From the NCBI GenBank assembly GCA_964608315.1, contig CAZSNF010000003.1, positions 62,001 to 126,000 of the forward strand: 64,000 bases of DNA. The letters run 5' to 3'. This DNA comes from VXPQ01 sp964608315 (GTDB lineage Bacteria; Bacteroidota; Rhodothermia; Rhodothermales; VXPQ01). The notes under the pieces were generated by a model. The model searched no databases. It was given only the letters and a program-made list of their open reading frames with translations, and was not told the DNA's origin. Shown in pieces: positions 25,613 through 34,727 of this stretch. Positions within the stretch are counted from its first letter, which is position 1. The number at the start of each line of letters is the position of its first letter. The position numbers and the translations under genes were made by a program.

Positions 25613-27658
25613 ATGCGAAAACGGATCGTCCTCCCGGCGGCTGCAATCTTGTGCCTCGTCGTCGCTTGCGGAGCGGCCTTGTATTTGTCGTACGGCCTGC
25701 CCGCCTCGCCGGCGCAAGCCGAGATACCCGGACTGGGAGCGGCCGTGCGCCTTGTCGTTTACGAAAACGGATCGGCGGCCATAGACGCCGCCTCGGCGCG
25801 CGACGCCTATGCGGGACTCGGATATCTGCATGCGCAGGAACACGCCTGGACCATAACCTTGTGGCAACGAACCGCCCGCGGCGCCCTGTCGCCGTGGTTT
25901 GGCCAGGAATTGCTGCCTCTGGACCGGTTGCTCAAACGCCTCCGGCTTGCCTCCATGAGCAAAGCCGCATATGACGCCCTGTCGCCCGACGACCGGGACC
26001 TGATCAAGGCCTATGTGGACGGCGTGAACGCCGCGCTCGCCCGGCGGCGAACCGAACGATTGCCCGAATTCCTTCTGCTTCGCGCCGGGGCGGAACCGTG
26101 GGAACCCTGGTTTCCGCTGACGATCGAGCGTCTTCTTGCATGGCTCGCCGTAACGTTGCCGCAGCCCGACGCACTGCAAAACGCTTCGCCTGCGCTGAAC
26201 GCACTGCGGGAAGAGCATCGTCTGCTGCAGGAATGGCTGCACCTGCACGGATTCGATCACAGCATGGCCTGGGCCATCACCGACAGCGCCGGAACGCATC
26301 TGACCCAGCGGCAGGCGTACGGCGCCTCGGCGTTGCCCCTGTTTCAGGAAGTAACCATGACCTGGCCCGGCGAAACAGCGATGGGAGCGACCTGGATCGG
26401 CGTCCCGTTCATGCCCGCTGGCCGTACAAACGCCCGCGCCTGGGCGATCTTGCCCGCAAGCGCCGCATCCTTGCGCGTTTCCGCGCATGATACGACCGCC
26501 TTTACGGTCGAATACGAAAAATGGGCCGTCGCCGGAGGCCAGGAAACGATTGCGCGTTTCCGGCGAGATCCGGGCGCACTGTTTCTCGGAACCGATTCCC
26601 TGTCGGCCAGCCGGGCAGCCCCGGCGCCCCCGGATACGCTTGGCGGGCAAGGCAACGCGGCTACCGACCTGCACCTGGCCTGGCCTGGATGGAAACCCGT
26701 CAGCGATGCGGCGGCCTGGTTCGGATTGCTGTCCGGGTCGGATGCGCCGTTCGCACTACAGGATGGAGACGGGCTGATAGCGCCCCGAAACGATTCCCCG
26801 TACGTCACAGGTACGCCCCTGTTTGCGGCGCGGCGGCCCGGCGTCGTAGCCGTCGGCAATAATCCCTGGTCCGCTTTTGCGGCCGAGCGCCTCGCCGGAC
26901 GTACGGGAAATGCATCGAACGGTTCGGAAAACCCGGCGGATGCAGACGATCTGCACAGCGCATGGGCCGCAAGCGTAACGCCCCGGCTCATCGAAACCCT
27001 GTCGGCGGCTCGGGCAGATACGCTCCCTGCGCTTTTCGAGGACGCCCTGACCTACCTGCGAAACTGGGATTACGCTTTCGACGCAGCCAGCATTCCGGCC
27101 ACGATCGCAGACACATGGGCCGATTTGTATTTCGAGCGCACGGGCGCATGGCCGGGGCTGTCGCCGGACAGCGCCGCGGTTGACTCCGTCCGGACGGAAA
27201 CGCATCGCATCGAACGACAGGTCATGGAACGAACCATAACCGCGCTCGCCGAACGATACGGATCGAACCTGCAACGATGGCGATGGGAAAATGCGCAGCC
27301 GCACGCCTATTATTTTCCGGTATGGTCCGCAGACAATGTATCCATCGGAAAAACGGGCGCGGCGGCCGGGCGATATGCGCCGATACGAGTCCCCGGAGCA
27401 GGGCATGTAAGCACATTGCAATACGGCGTATCGCAGCCCGGACAAGCATTGCCCGCGCCGGCCCGGTGGGAAGCCTGGATTTCCACCTCGGCATGGCAAG
27501 TCCTGCGCTATCGCGTCCGGCGGTTTCCAGTCCATCGTCCCTTTGGAAGATATCTGGTTCCAAAGCATTCGCCCCACCCCGCCCTCTTGCGCGCAGAAAG
27601 GCTCCGTGAAGAAAACGGAGAACCGATACGATACGCAACCACGCTTCTGCCCGAATAA
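25613..27658 (+). CDS. Penicillin acylase family (Ntn-hydrolase-like) protein, divergent
   Basis: A 681 aa exported protein. Signal/anchor PAAAILCLVVACGAALYLSYG; the VVAC in it could be a lipobox. The alpha-subunit region matches the family: AYAGLGYLHAQEHAWTITLW, ARGALSPWFG, LIKAYVDGVNAAL and LRAGAEPWEPW. The usual nucleophile block GSNNW is replaced by DHSMAWAITDSAG (about residue 216), keeping Ser and Trp but not the asparagines, followed by GVPFMPAGRTNARAWAI as in the family. Known members cleave amides or acyl-homoserine lactones after autoproteolysis; whether this one is active is uncertain. ATG 25613 avoids an eight-residue extension encoded by a repeat. Four bases separate it from the kinase gene. 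Confidence 0.75.
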   Translation: MRKRIVLPAAAILCLVVACGAALYLSYGLPASPAQAEIPGLGAAVRLVVYENGSAAIDAASARDAYAGLGYLHAQEHAWTITLWQRTARGALSPWFGQELLPLDRLLKRLRLASMSKAAYDALSPDDRDLIKAYVDGVNAALARRRTERLPEFLLLRAGAEPWEPWFPLTIERLLAWLAVTLPQPDALQNASPALNALREEHRLLQEWLHLHGFDHSMAWAITDSAGTHLTQRQAYGASALPLFQEVTMTWPGETAMGATWIGVPFMPAGRTNARAWAILPASAASLRVSAHDTTAFTVEYEKWAVAGGQETIARFRRDPGALFLGTDSLSASRAAPAPPDTLGGQGNAATDLHLAWPGWKPVSDAAAWFGLLSGSDAPFALQDGDGLIAPRNDSPYVTGTPLFAARRPGVVAVGNNPWSAFAAERLAGRTGNASNGSENPADADDLHSAWAASVTPRLIETLSAARADTLPALFEDALTYLRNWDYAFDAASIPATIADTWADLYFERTGAWPGLSPDSAAVDSVRTETHRIERQVMERTITALAERYGSNLQRWRWENAQPHAYYFPVWSADNVSIGKTGAAAGRYAPIRVPGAGHVSTLQYGVSQPGQALPAPARWEAWISTSAWQVLRYRVRRFPVHRPFGRYLVPKHSPHPALLRAERLREENGEPIRYATTLLPE

Positions 27659-27662
27659 CGCC

Positions 27663-28598
27663 ATGCCATCCAGCGAACGCATCTATGCCGGCATCGACGC
27701 AGGCGGCTCCAAAACCGAGTTGCTGGCCGCAATAACACAGGGAGACGAACTCCTGAACCTGTTCGGCCCTTGCGGAAATCCCGCACGCGCGGGATTCGAA
27801 GAATCGGCGGAAGTCCTGACCCGGCTGATCCTGCAAACCATCGACCGTTTCGGCAAGGAGCGCCTTGCCGCCGTATGCGCCGGCGTGGCCGGAGCGGGAC
27901 GTACGCAAGATCAGCAGCTGCTTTACGAAGGCGTCCGGGAGCGCCTGCCCGCCTCGACGCGCGATATTCCGGTGCGCGTTACGCACGACAGCCGCATCGC
28001 CCTCGAAGCCGCCTTCGAAGGAGAGAGCGGAATCATGGTGATTTCCGGCACTGGCACCGTATCGCTGGCTCGCACCCGAACCAACGAATTTCTGCGGGCC
28101 GGGGGGTGGGGCTACCTCATCGGAGACGAGGGAAGCGGCTATGCTCTCGGGTCTGACGGGCTGCGCGCCGTGGCGCACGCGTTCGACGGGGGTCCCGACA
28201 CGGCGCTTCGGCCCCTGCTTGCCGCATCGGGAGAGATCGCCTGCCGGGAAGACCTCTTTGAAGTGGCGTACAAGACCAGAACGCCCCTGCAAAAATTCGC
28301 CCGAACCGTGATTGAAGCAGCGGAGTCCGGAGACGCCGTCGCGAAGGCGATCATCCGGAAAAACATCGCCCTGCTCACAGAGCAAGTGGGCTGGCTCGTC
28401 GCAAGGCGCGCAGATATACGCCCCCGAATTACCCTGCTGGGCGGACTGTCGGGCAACGCATACTATCGGAAACGCCTGCAACGCGCCCTTCTCGAACGTC
28501 TGCCCGAATGGGAATGCATGGAGCCGCTGAACCGACCCGTCGTGGGGGCATGGCGCATGGCTCGGGACGAAGCGGCGGACACATCCCGGGCGCCATAG
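27663..28598 (+). CDS. BadF/BadG/BcrA/BcrD ATPase family, probable N-acetylglucosamine kinase
   Basis: A 311 aa sugar-kinase fold (ASKHA) protein. Phosphate 1 IYAGIDAGGSKTELLAAI at the N-terminus, GPCGNPARAG, VAGAGRTQDQQ, phosphate 2 VISGTGTVSLART, and WGYLIGDEGSGYALGSDGL are the blocks of the GlcNAc kinase branch, used to phosphorylate amino sugars from cell-wall or glycan recycling. The adenosine region is ITLLGGLSGNAYY. ATG 27663 lies four bases after the acylase stop, so the two may be cotranscribed. Exact substrate is inferred. Confidence 0.85.
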   Translation: MPSSERIYAGIDAGGSKTELLAAITQGDELLNLFGPCGNPARAGFEESAEVLTRLILQTIDRFGKERLAAVCAGVAGAGRTQDQQLLYEGVRERLPASTRDIPVRVTHDSRIALEAAFEGESGIMVISGTGTVSLARTRTNEFLRAGGWGYLIGDEGSGYALGSDGLRAVAHAFDGGPDTALRPLLAASGEIACREDLFEVAYKTRTPLQKFARTVIEAAESGDAVAKAIIRKNIALLTEQVGWLVARRADIRPRITLLGGLSGNAYYRKRLQRALLERLPEWECMEPLNRPVVGAWRMARDEAADTSRAP

Positions 28599-28656
28599 CG
28601 CTTTCCGGCCCGGACCTGACCGGAGACCCGGAAAACCGCGCAAGACGCTGCGCAGC

Positions 28657-30300
28657 CTATTCCTTCGGATACCGAACCCGCTCCACCATATCCCGGACGG
28701 ACGCCGGAGAATCCGGGGTGCACAACGAAACGCTTATCGTAACGGCGAAATTAAGCAACATGCCCACGACGCCGACGCCCTGCGCGCCGATGCCCAGGAA
28801 ATGCTCCAGCACCGGTTCCTCCATCCCCGGAATCACGTTTTGCGCCCGCATGAGCGCAATCATTACGAAAGTAAAGACCAGACCCGCGCTCATGCCGGCG
28901 ATGGCGCCCTCCCGGTTCGCGCGCTTCCAGAAAATACCGAGGACGATAACCGGAAAAAACGACGCGGCGGCCAGCCCAAAGGCAAAAGCCACGACCTCGG
29001 CCACGAACCCCAGTGGATACACCCCGAAAATCCCCGCTACGATCACCGCGAGAAAAATCATGAGCCGGCCTATGAAAAGGCGTTGTTTTTCGGATGCTTC
29101 GGGACGAATCACCGACCCGTAAATGTCGTGCGCCAGCGCCGAGGAAATCACCAGGAGCAACCCGGACGCCGTGGACAACGCCGCCGCCAGCCCCCCCGCC
29201 GCCACCAGGGCCACGACGATCGCCGGTAATTGGGCGATTTCGGGCGTGGCCAGCACAATGATGTCCCGATTGATTGCCTCAAGGAGTTGCTCGGCGGTCT
29301 GGATGCCCCCTTCGGGAATCGTGATCAACCCGGTAGCCGCCCAGTTTTGTATCCAGCTCTCCTCTGCGATGGCCGGGCCCAGTTCCGCAAACTGCTGCAG
29401 AATGTGGTATTTGGCGAACATGGCCACGGCGGGCGCGGTCGTGTAGAGTATCCCGATAAAAAGGAGCGCCCAGAATGCCGACCAGCGCGCCGCTTGCACG
29501 TTCCTGACCGTGTAGAACCGGACAATGACGTGCGGAAGCCCGGCTGTCCCCGCCATCAGGCAGAGCGTGATGGCGAACACATTCAGCTTCGAAAGCCCCG
29601 TGAACGGGTTCGAATAACTCGAAAGGCCCAAATCCTGCTGGATGGCGTTCAGCTTGGGAAGAATCTCTTCCATAGCCAGCTGGGGCACGGGATTCCCCGT
29701 GAGCAGCAACGCAATGGCGATGGCGGGCACGGTATAGGCGAAAATAAGCACGCAGTACTGCGCCACCTGCGTGTAGGTGATCCCTTTCATCCCGCCCAGC
29801 ACCGCAAAAAACGCCACGACCACCATGCCGATGCCCACGCCCAGTTCGAACGGAATCTCCAGAAAACGCCCAAACGCCACCCCCACGCCCGCCATCTGCC
29901 CGGCCACATACGTAAAGGAAACGAAAATGGCGGCGATGGCGGCCACGACCCGCGCCGCTTTGGAATAATACCGTACGCCCACGAAGTCCGGCACGGTGTA
30001 TTGTCCGAACTTGCGCAGGAAAGGCGCCAGGAGCAGCGCCAGCAACACATAGCCCCCCGTCCACCCCATCAAATAGACCGCGCCGTCGTAGCCCATGAAC
30101 GAAATCAGCCCGGCCATGGAGATAAACGAGGCCGCGCTCATCCAGTCCGCCGCAGTCGCCGCGCCGTTCGCGATGGCGGGTACGCCCTGTCCGGCCACGT
30201 AAAACCCCCTGGTCGATCGGACCCGGCTCCGGTACCCGATATACAAATAGAGCGAAAACGTCAGGCCGACCGTAACCCAGGTCCAGGATTGAATATCCAT
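28657..30300 (-). CDS. Sodium:solute symporter (acetate/monocarboxylate type)
   Basis: A 547 aa membrane transporter with about 13 helices of the SSS family, ActP-like branch. Typical blocks: FYVAGQGVPAIANGAATAADWMSAASFI, QYTVPDFVGVRYYSKAARVVAA, GGMKGITYTQVAQYCVLIFAY, TAGLPHVIVRFYTVRNVQAARWS and ASGLLLVISSALAHDIY. It probably takes up acetate or related short acids with Na+. It is paired with a DUF4212 small subunit 3 bp upstream, and acs lies in the same strand group, which supports acetate. Ends facing the kinase gene. Confidence 0.9.
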   Translation of the reverse strand: MDIQSWTWVTVGLTFSLYLYIGYRSRVRSTRGFYVAGQGVPAIANGAATAADWMSAASFISMAGLISFMGYDGAVYLMGWTGGYVLLALLLAPFLRKFGQYTVPDFVGVRYYSKAARVVAAIAAIFVSFTYVAGQMAGVGVAFGRFLEIPFELGVGIGMVVVAFFAVLGGMKGITYTQVAQYCVLIFAYTVPAIAIALLLTGNPVPQLAMEEILPKLNAIQQDLGLSSYSNPFTGLSKLNVFAITLCLMAGTAGLPHVIVRFYTVRNVQAARWSAFWALLFIGILYTTAPAVAMFAKYHILQQFAELGPAIAEESWIQNWAATGLITIPEGGIQTAEQLLEAINRDIIVLATPEIAQLPAIVVALVAAGGLAAALSTASGLLLVISSALAHDIYGSVIRPEASEKQRLFIGRLMIFLAVIVAGIFGVYPLGFVAEVVAFAFGLAAASFFPVIVLGIFWKRANREGAIAGMSAGLVFTFVMIALMRAQNVIPGMEEPVLEHFLGIGAQGVGVVGMLLNFAVTISVSLCTPDSPASVRDMVERVRYPKE

Positions 30301-30303
30301 CGC

Positions 30304-30594
30304 TTATCCCTCCGGGGTCGGGGTCGGCGCCGCATCGTCTTCGGCGTCGGGTTCGAGGATCGCTTCGCGGTCCGCGCGCCCGCTGAGCAACGCGTACAGG
30401 AAAATCAGCAGAATGAATACGTAAATAGACCCCTGCTGCGCCATCCAGAACCCGAACGGCATATCTCCAAAAGATATCCGGTTGAGCTGCTCGACGAAAA
30501 GAATGCTGCATCCCAGGCCGGCCACGGCCCAGACGACAAGCAATAAACCGGTCCGCCGGAGCTGCCGGCGCCAGTAAGCCTTGGCGACATGCAT
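30304..30594 (-). CDS. DUF4212 small subunit of sodium:solute symporter
   Basis: A 96 aa protein with two membrane helices (TGLLLVVWAVAGLGCSILFV and QQGSIYVFILLIFLYALLSG) and the family block YWRRQLRR, GFWMAQQGSIYVF. DUF4212 proteins are nearly always encoded directly before an ActP-like symporter and are considered its small subunit. Here the gap is 3 bp. The acidic C-terminal tail (EPDAEDDAAPTPTPEG) is cytosolic. Confidence 0.9.
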   Translation of the reverse strand: MHVAKAYWRRQLRRTGLLLVVWAVAGLGCSILFVEQLNRISFGDMPFGFWMAQQGSIYVFILLIFLYALLSGRADREAILEPDAEDDAAPTPTPEG

Positions 30595-30603
30595 GGAGGT
30601 ATC

Positions 30604-31521
30604 CTAAACTTCAAGGGTCTGGAGATACTCGAGGCCCTGCTCGATGGAAATCAGCGCATCCTCGTATTCGTACTCGATGATGTACTCTTCCACGCCGCTC
30701 GCTTCGGCTGCCTGAACGATGCCCCGAAGGTCGATCATCCCCTGGCCGAGGGGCACATTCGTTTCCAGCGGGGCCTGCCCGCTCAAATCGCCGAGTTCGG
30801 TGCCTTCCCGCATGTCTTTCATATGATACAAAGGGAAGCGTCCCGGATATTTTTCGATCAGCGCCACCGGATCGAACCCGGGCCACTTGACCCAGAACAC
30901 ATCCATTTCCACATCCACTACGCCCGGCTCGGTGCGCTCCATGAATCGGTCGAAAAGCGTACCGCCTTCTTCCGCCGGGCGAAATTCGTAGCCGTGGCAG
31001 TGGTACGCAAAACGCAAGCCTTCCAACTGGAGCGCCTCGCCCGCCGCCGTAAAGTCGGCGATGGCCTGATCGATATGGTCCACGCTGAACTCGCCGTCGT
31101 GCGGAATCCACGCCACCGCGACCCAGGGAGAACCGAGGGCGTGCGCTTCCTGCGCCACCGTCCCGATATCGTTGGCCACCCGCTCGTACGGAGCATGCAT
31201 GCTTCCCGCCACAAGACCCGAATCGTCCAGCAAGGCCCGATAATCCGCCACCGTCATATCGTGCAGGCTATAGGTCTCTACCCGCTCGAACCCCGCTTCT
31301 CGCACGGCCCGCAACGTGCCTGCAAGGTCTGCATTCAGTTCGTTGCGCACGCTATACAACTGTACGCCGATAGGAGTGTCGATTCCGGCGGAGGCGCTCG
31401 CGTCAGAATCGGAAACCGGAATGGCGTCTTCTCCCTGTCCGCCGCAACCGGCGAGGGGAAGTACGGCTGGCGCAGCCATCATCGAACCCATGCGGGCCAG
31501 AAATTTTCTTCGGGAAGTCAT
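30604..31521 (-). CDS. Tat-exported sugar phosphate isomerase/epimerase-like TIM barrel
   Basis: A 305 aa protein with a twin-arginine signal that may also be a lipoprotein signal (TSRRKFLARMGSMMAAP, later PLAGCGGQG). The mature part is an AP-endonuclease-2/xylose-isomerase-like TIM barrel: IGVQLYSVRNELNADLAGTL, GFERVETYSLHDMTV, YHCHGYEFRP, VDVEMDVFWVKWPG, PLYHMKDM. His/Glu/Asp metal ligands are in place. Close relatives act on sugars outside the cytoplasm. It shares the strand and a 9 bp gap with the symporter pair, and 37 bp with the second TIM-barrel gene. ATG 31521 starts at the Tat signal. Confidence 0.82.
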   Translation of the reverse strand: MTSRRKFLARMGSMMAAPAVLPLAGCGGQGEDAIPVSDSDASASAGIDTPIGVQLYSVRNELNADLAGTLRAVREAGFERVETYSLHDMTVADYRALLDDSGLVAGSMHAPYERVANDIGTVAQEAHALGSPWVAVAWIPHDGEFSVDHIDQAIADFTAAGEALQLEGLRFAYHCHGYEFRPAEEGGTLFDRFMERTEPGVVDVEMDVFWVKWPGFDPVALIEKYPGRFPLYHMKDMREGTELGDLSGQAPLETNVPLGQGMIDLRGIVQAAEASGVEEYIIEYEYEDALISIEQGLEYLQTLEV

Positions 31522-31558
31522 GACGTAATGGTTAGTTGGTTGGTTGTTCGGGTATCCG

Positions 31559-32431
31559 TTACACGTCGCAAAGCGCAACGGCTTCGCGCAAACTGACAAG
31601 CGGCGTACGCGAAGGAATGAATTCCTGGCCGACATAGCCATCGTATCCCGTCTCGCGAATCGCGCGCATAATGGCCGGATAGTTCAATTCCTGGGTTTCG
31701 TCGATTTCGTTTCGCCCGGGATTTCCTCCGGTATGATAATGTCCGATGTACTCGTGATTTTCACGGATGGTGCGAATGACGTCGCCCTCCATGATTTGCA
31801 TGTGGTAGATATCGTACAGCAGTTTGAAGCGTTCAGACCCGACGCGCTTCGCCAGTTCGACGCCCCACTCCGTCCGATCGCACATGTAATCCGGATGATC
31901 CACTTTGCTGTTGAGCAGCTCCATGCAAATCGTTACGCCGTGCCGCTCTGCATCCCCCACGATCTGCCGAATGCCCTGGACGCAATTTTCCAGTCCCGTT
32001 TCGTCGTCCATGCCCCGGCGATTCCCCGAAAAACAGATGATGCCCGGAAAACCGGCGGCGGCCACCCGGGGAATCAGCTCCTTGAATTTAACTATGAATT
32101 TTTCATGAAATTCGATACGGTTGAATCCGTCCGGAATCGACGAGGGACCGAACGCCATCGCGCATGTGAGTCCGTATTCCTTGACGACGGCGAATTCCTC
32201 CGGGTTCAGCAATTCCACGGAGTGCATGCCGATAGCCCGGGCGCCTGCGCACAACTCCTCCAGCGTAAGGCCGGAATAGCACCATCGGCAAACCGAATGC
32301 TTGAGGCCCGCGCGCCCTGTAGCGGAAGGAAGGCGGGATGCGCCGCTCGAGGCTTCAAGCGCGGCGGGCGAGGCCAGCGCAGCGCCTGCGGCGACGGCGG
32401 CGCCCTTTCTGATAAATGATCTTCGCTTCAT
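31559..32431 (-). CDS. Tat-exported hydroxypyruvate isomerase-like TIM barrel
   Basis: A 290 aa protein with a Tat signal (KRRSFIRKGAAVAAGAALAS) and a TIM-barrel of the hydroxypyruvate isomerase (Hyi) group: HSVCRWCYSGLTLEELC, FSGNRRGMDDETG, ICMELLNSKVDHPDYMCD, KLLYDIYHMQIMEGDVI, HYHTGGNPGRNEI, GYVGQEFIP. Glu/Asp/His metal ligands are all visible. Exported Hyi-like proteins occur in Bacteroidota and Planctomycetota carbohydrate loci; the substrate is unknown. Only 4 bp separate it from the acs stop. Confidence 0.83.
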   Translation of the reverse strand: MKRRSFIRKGAAVAAGAALASPAALEASSGASRLPSATGRAGLKHSVCRWCYSGLTLEELCAGARAIGMHSVELLNPEEFAVVKEYGLTCAMAFGPSSIPDGFNRIEFHEKFIVKFKELIPRVAAAGFPGIICFSGNRRGMDDETGLENCVQGIRQIVGDAERHGVTICMELLNSKVDHPDYMCDRTEWGVELAKRVGSERFKLLYDIYHMQIMEGDVIRTIRENHEYIGHYHTGGNPGRNEIDETQELNYPAIMRAIRETGYDGYVGQEFIPSRTPLVSLREAVALCDV

Positions 32432-32435
32432 GCGT

Positions 32436-34409
32436 TTACCGGTTTTGGCGACTTGCAACCAGTTCCTCGACCACGCCCGGATCGGCAAGCGTGGACGTAT
32501 CGCCGAGATCCTGATATTCGTTGGTTGCTATTTTACGAAGAATTCGGCGCATAATCTTGCCGGAGCGCGTTTTTGGCAGCGCAGGCGCAAACTGAATGCA
32601 GTCGGGCCGGGCGATCGGGCCGATTTCCTGGCGCACATGCTGCACGAGTTCGGCGCGCAAGTCCTCGCCCGGCGCAACGCCTGCGACGAGCGTGACGAAT
32701 CCGTAGACGCCCTGTCCCTTGATCTCGTGCGGAAACCCGACCACGGCGGCTTCGGCCACCTGACTGTGCGACACCAGTGCGCTCTCGATCTCCGCCGTCC
32801 CCATCCGATGCCCCGATACGTTGAGCACATCGTCCACGCGCCCCGTGATCCAGTAGTAGCCGTCCTCGTCGCGGCGACATCCGTCCCCCGTAAAATATTT
32901 CCCCTCGAACCGGCTGAAATACGTCTGGACGAACCGGTCGTGATTCCGGTAAACCGTGCGCATCTGGCCCGGCCACGAATCCGCAATGGCCAGCAACCCG
33001 GCCCCCGGACCATCCAGCGCCACGCCTTCCGTAGTCAATAATTCGGGTCGGACGCCGAAAAAAGGAAGCGTGGCCGAACCGGGTTTCTGGTCGATGGCGC
33101 CCGGCAACGGAGCAATCATGACGCCTCCGGTTTCGGTTTGCCACCAGGTATCGACCACGGGGCAACGCCCCTCCCCCACCGTATCGCGGTACCATTTCCA
33201 GGCTTCCGGGTTAATGGGTTCGCCTACGGTGCCAAGCACCCGAAGCGAGCTCCGGTCCGTACGCGCAACGTATTCGTCGCCTTCCCGCATGAGCGCGCGA
33301 ATGGCGGTCGGAGCCGTGTAGAAAATGGTGACGCCGTGCCGATCCACCACGTCCCAGAACCGCGACGGATTGGGCCAGGTCGGCGTACCCTCGAAGAAAA
33401 CCTGGGTAACGGCGTTCAGCAGCGGACCGTACGCCATATAGGAATGGCCCGTAATCCATCCCACGTCCGCCGTGCACCAGAAAATATCGTCCTTGCGGCA
33501 ATCGAACACGTACTGGTGCGTAAGCGAGGCGTACACCAGATAGCCCCCTGTGGTGTGCAAAACGCCTTTCGGCTTGCCGGTCGAACCCGACGTATACAGA
33601 ATGAACAGCGGGTCCTCCGCATCCATTTCTTCCGGATCGCACCGGGCGTCCACCTGCTTGCGCGCCTCGTGATACCAATGGTCGCGTCCTGCCGCCATGG
33701 AAACCCCCGAGCCGGTTCGCTGCACCACGACCACCGAGGCCACGTCCGGACACCGCTCCAGCGCCTTGTCGGCATTCTGCTTGAGCGAAACCTTCTTGCC
33801 GCCGCGCACCCCTTCGTCGGCGGTGACAAGCACTTTCGAATCGCAATCGAGGATGCGGTCTGCGAGGGAATCCGGGGAAAATCCCGCAAACACCACGGAA
33901 TGCACTGCGCCGATCCGGGCGCAAGCCAGCATCGCATAGGCTGCCTCCGGGATCATGGGCAGATAGATCGTCACGCGGTCTCCCTTTCGCACCCCGACGC
34001 GCTTGAGCACATTGGCGAATACGCACGTCTCATGGTGCAACTCGCGCCAGGAAATAGCCCGCGGGGGAGCGTTCGGATCGTCCGGCTCGAAAATAAGCGC
34101 CGTGCGATCTGCATGTTCGGCCAAATGCCGGTCCACGCAATTGTAGCAGGCGTTCAGCGCGCCGCCCTCATACCATCGAATGTACAGGTCGTCGCGCGCC
34201 CAGGATACGTTCCGAACGGTATGGAAGGGACGAAACCAGTCGATGCGCGCAGCCTGTTCTTTCCAGAATCCTTCCGGGTCGGCTATGGATCGACGATACA
34301 GGGCGTCGTATTCCTCGCGGGAAGAAACCCACGCTTTTTTCCTGAAATCGGCGGGCGGCGGATAGGCGTCGGCCTGGCCGGAATATGCAGCAGTTACCTG
34401 ATCGCTCAT
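32436..34409 (-). CDS. acs: Acetyl-CoA synthetase (AMP-forming)
   Basis: A 657 aa enzyme making acetyl-CoA from acetate, ATP and CoA. The adenylate motif is YTSGSTGKPKGVLHTTGGY, followed by ADVGWITGHSYMAYGPL, the DTWWQTETGG block and the GHRMGTAEIE hinge region. The C-terminal PKTRSGKIMRRILRK contains the regulatory lysine, K618, which is acetylated in relatives. Length is standard. It is the first gene of the minus-strand block Acs, Hyi-like, TIM barrel, DUF4212, symporter. The ATG lies four bases after a MITE end (GAGTATCCTTAA on the minus strand). Confidence 0.96.
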   Translation of the reverse strand: MSDQVTAAYSGQADAYPPPADFRKKAWVSSREEYDALYRRSIADPEGFWKEQAARIDWFRPFHTVRNVSWARDDLYIRWYEGGALNACYNCVDRHLAEHADRTALIFEPDDPNAPPRAISWRELHHETCVFANVLKRVGVRKGDRVTIYLPMIPEAAYAMLACARIGAVHSVVFAGFSPDSLADRILDCDSKVLVTADEGVRGGKKVSLKQNADKALERCPDVASVVVVQRTGSGVSMAAGRDHWYHEARKQVDARCDPEEMDAEDPLFILYTSGSTGKPKGVLHTTGGYLVYASLTHQYVFDCRKDDIFWCTADVGWITGHSYMAYGPLLNAVTQVFFEGTPTWPNPSRFWDVVDRHGVTIFYTAPTAIRALMREGDEYVARTDRSSLRVLGTVGEPINPEAWKWYRDTVGEGRCPVVDTWWQTETGGVMIAPLPGAIDQKPGSATLPFFGVRPELLTTEGVALDGPGAGLLAIADSWPGQMRTVYRNHDRFVQTYFSRFEGKYFTGDGCRRDEDGYYWITGRVDDVLNVSGHRMGTAEIESALVSHSQVAEAAVVGFPHEIKGQGVYGFVTLVAGVAPGEDLRAELVQHVRQEIGPIARPDCIQFAPALPKTRSGKIMRRILRKIATNEYQDLGDTSTLADPGVVEELVASRQNR

Positions 34410-34423
34410 TTAAGGATACTCTG
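34410..34423 (-). repeat. Solo MITE end abutting the acs start
   Basis: TTAAGGATACTCTG, read on the plus strand, directly upstream of the acs ATG. On the gene strand the start context is CAGAGTATCCTTAA-ATG. Confidence 0.65.
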
Positions 34424-34464
34424 TCGTTCGTCCGGTTTGTCGTGCAAGTCCGTAAGGTACTAAA

Positions 34465-34635
34465 GGATACGCTGATTAAATGTGCAAAGTTCAGAGGCTG
34501 CGAGGGGCGCCCCACGTCCGCCATGCCTCGAATCCGAAGCGTTTACCGCCGATTTCAACGACGCCGGCGCAATGTCCCGTACGCGCGAACGCGAAGCGCT
34601 GATCGAAGCAGATTCAGTGCCTGTTAACACTGCGG
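34465..34635 (-). mobile_element. Internally deleted TTAA-family MITE plus TA-type end fragment
   Basis: Inverted copy: GGATACGCTGATTAAATG, AAAGTTCAGAGGCTGCGAGG, then directly ATGCCTCGAATCCGAAGCG and TTTCAACGACGCCGG, ending GCGAAGCGCTGATCGAAGC. It aligns with 54447-54700 in reverse but lacks the segment around GCGCCCTTCGGGAGG and GTCATTCC. TGCCTGTTAACACTGC (34618-34633) resembles the TA-type element end. From 34636 to the pabBC stop I see nothing more than GC-rich spacer. Confidence 0.7.
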
Positions 34636-34727
34636 TTTCGCGTCGCGGACGCGACGCGCCCTCCGGGAGAGGGACATGCAAAAAAACAGCGGCGCGATAA
34701 CGCCGGCCAGGGCAAGCGGTCAGGAAA

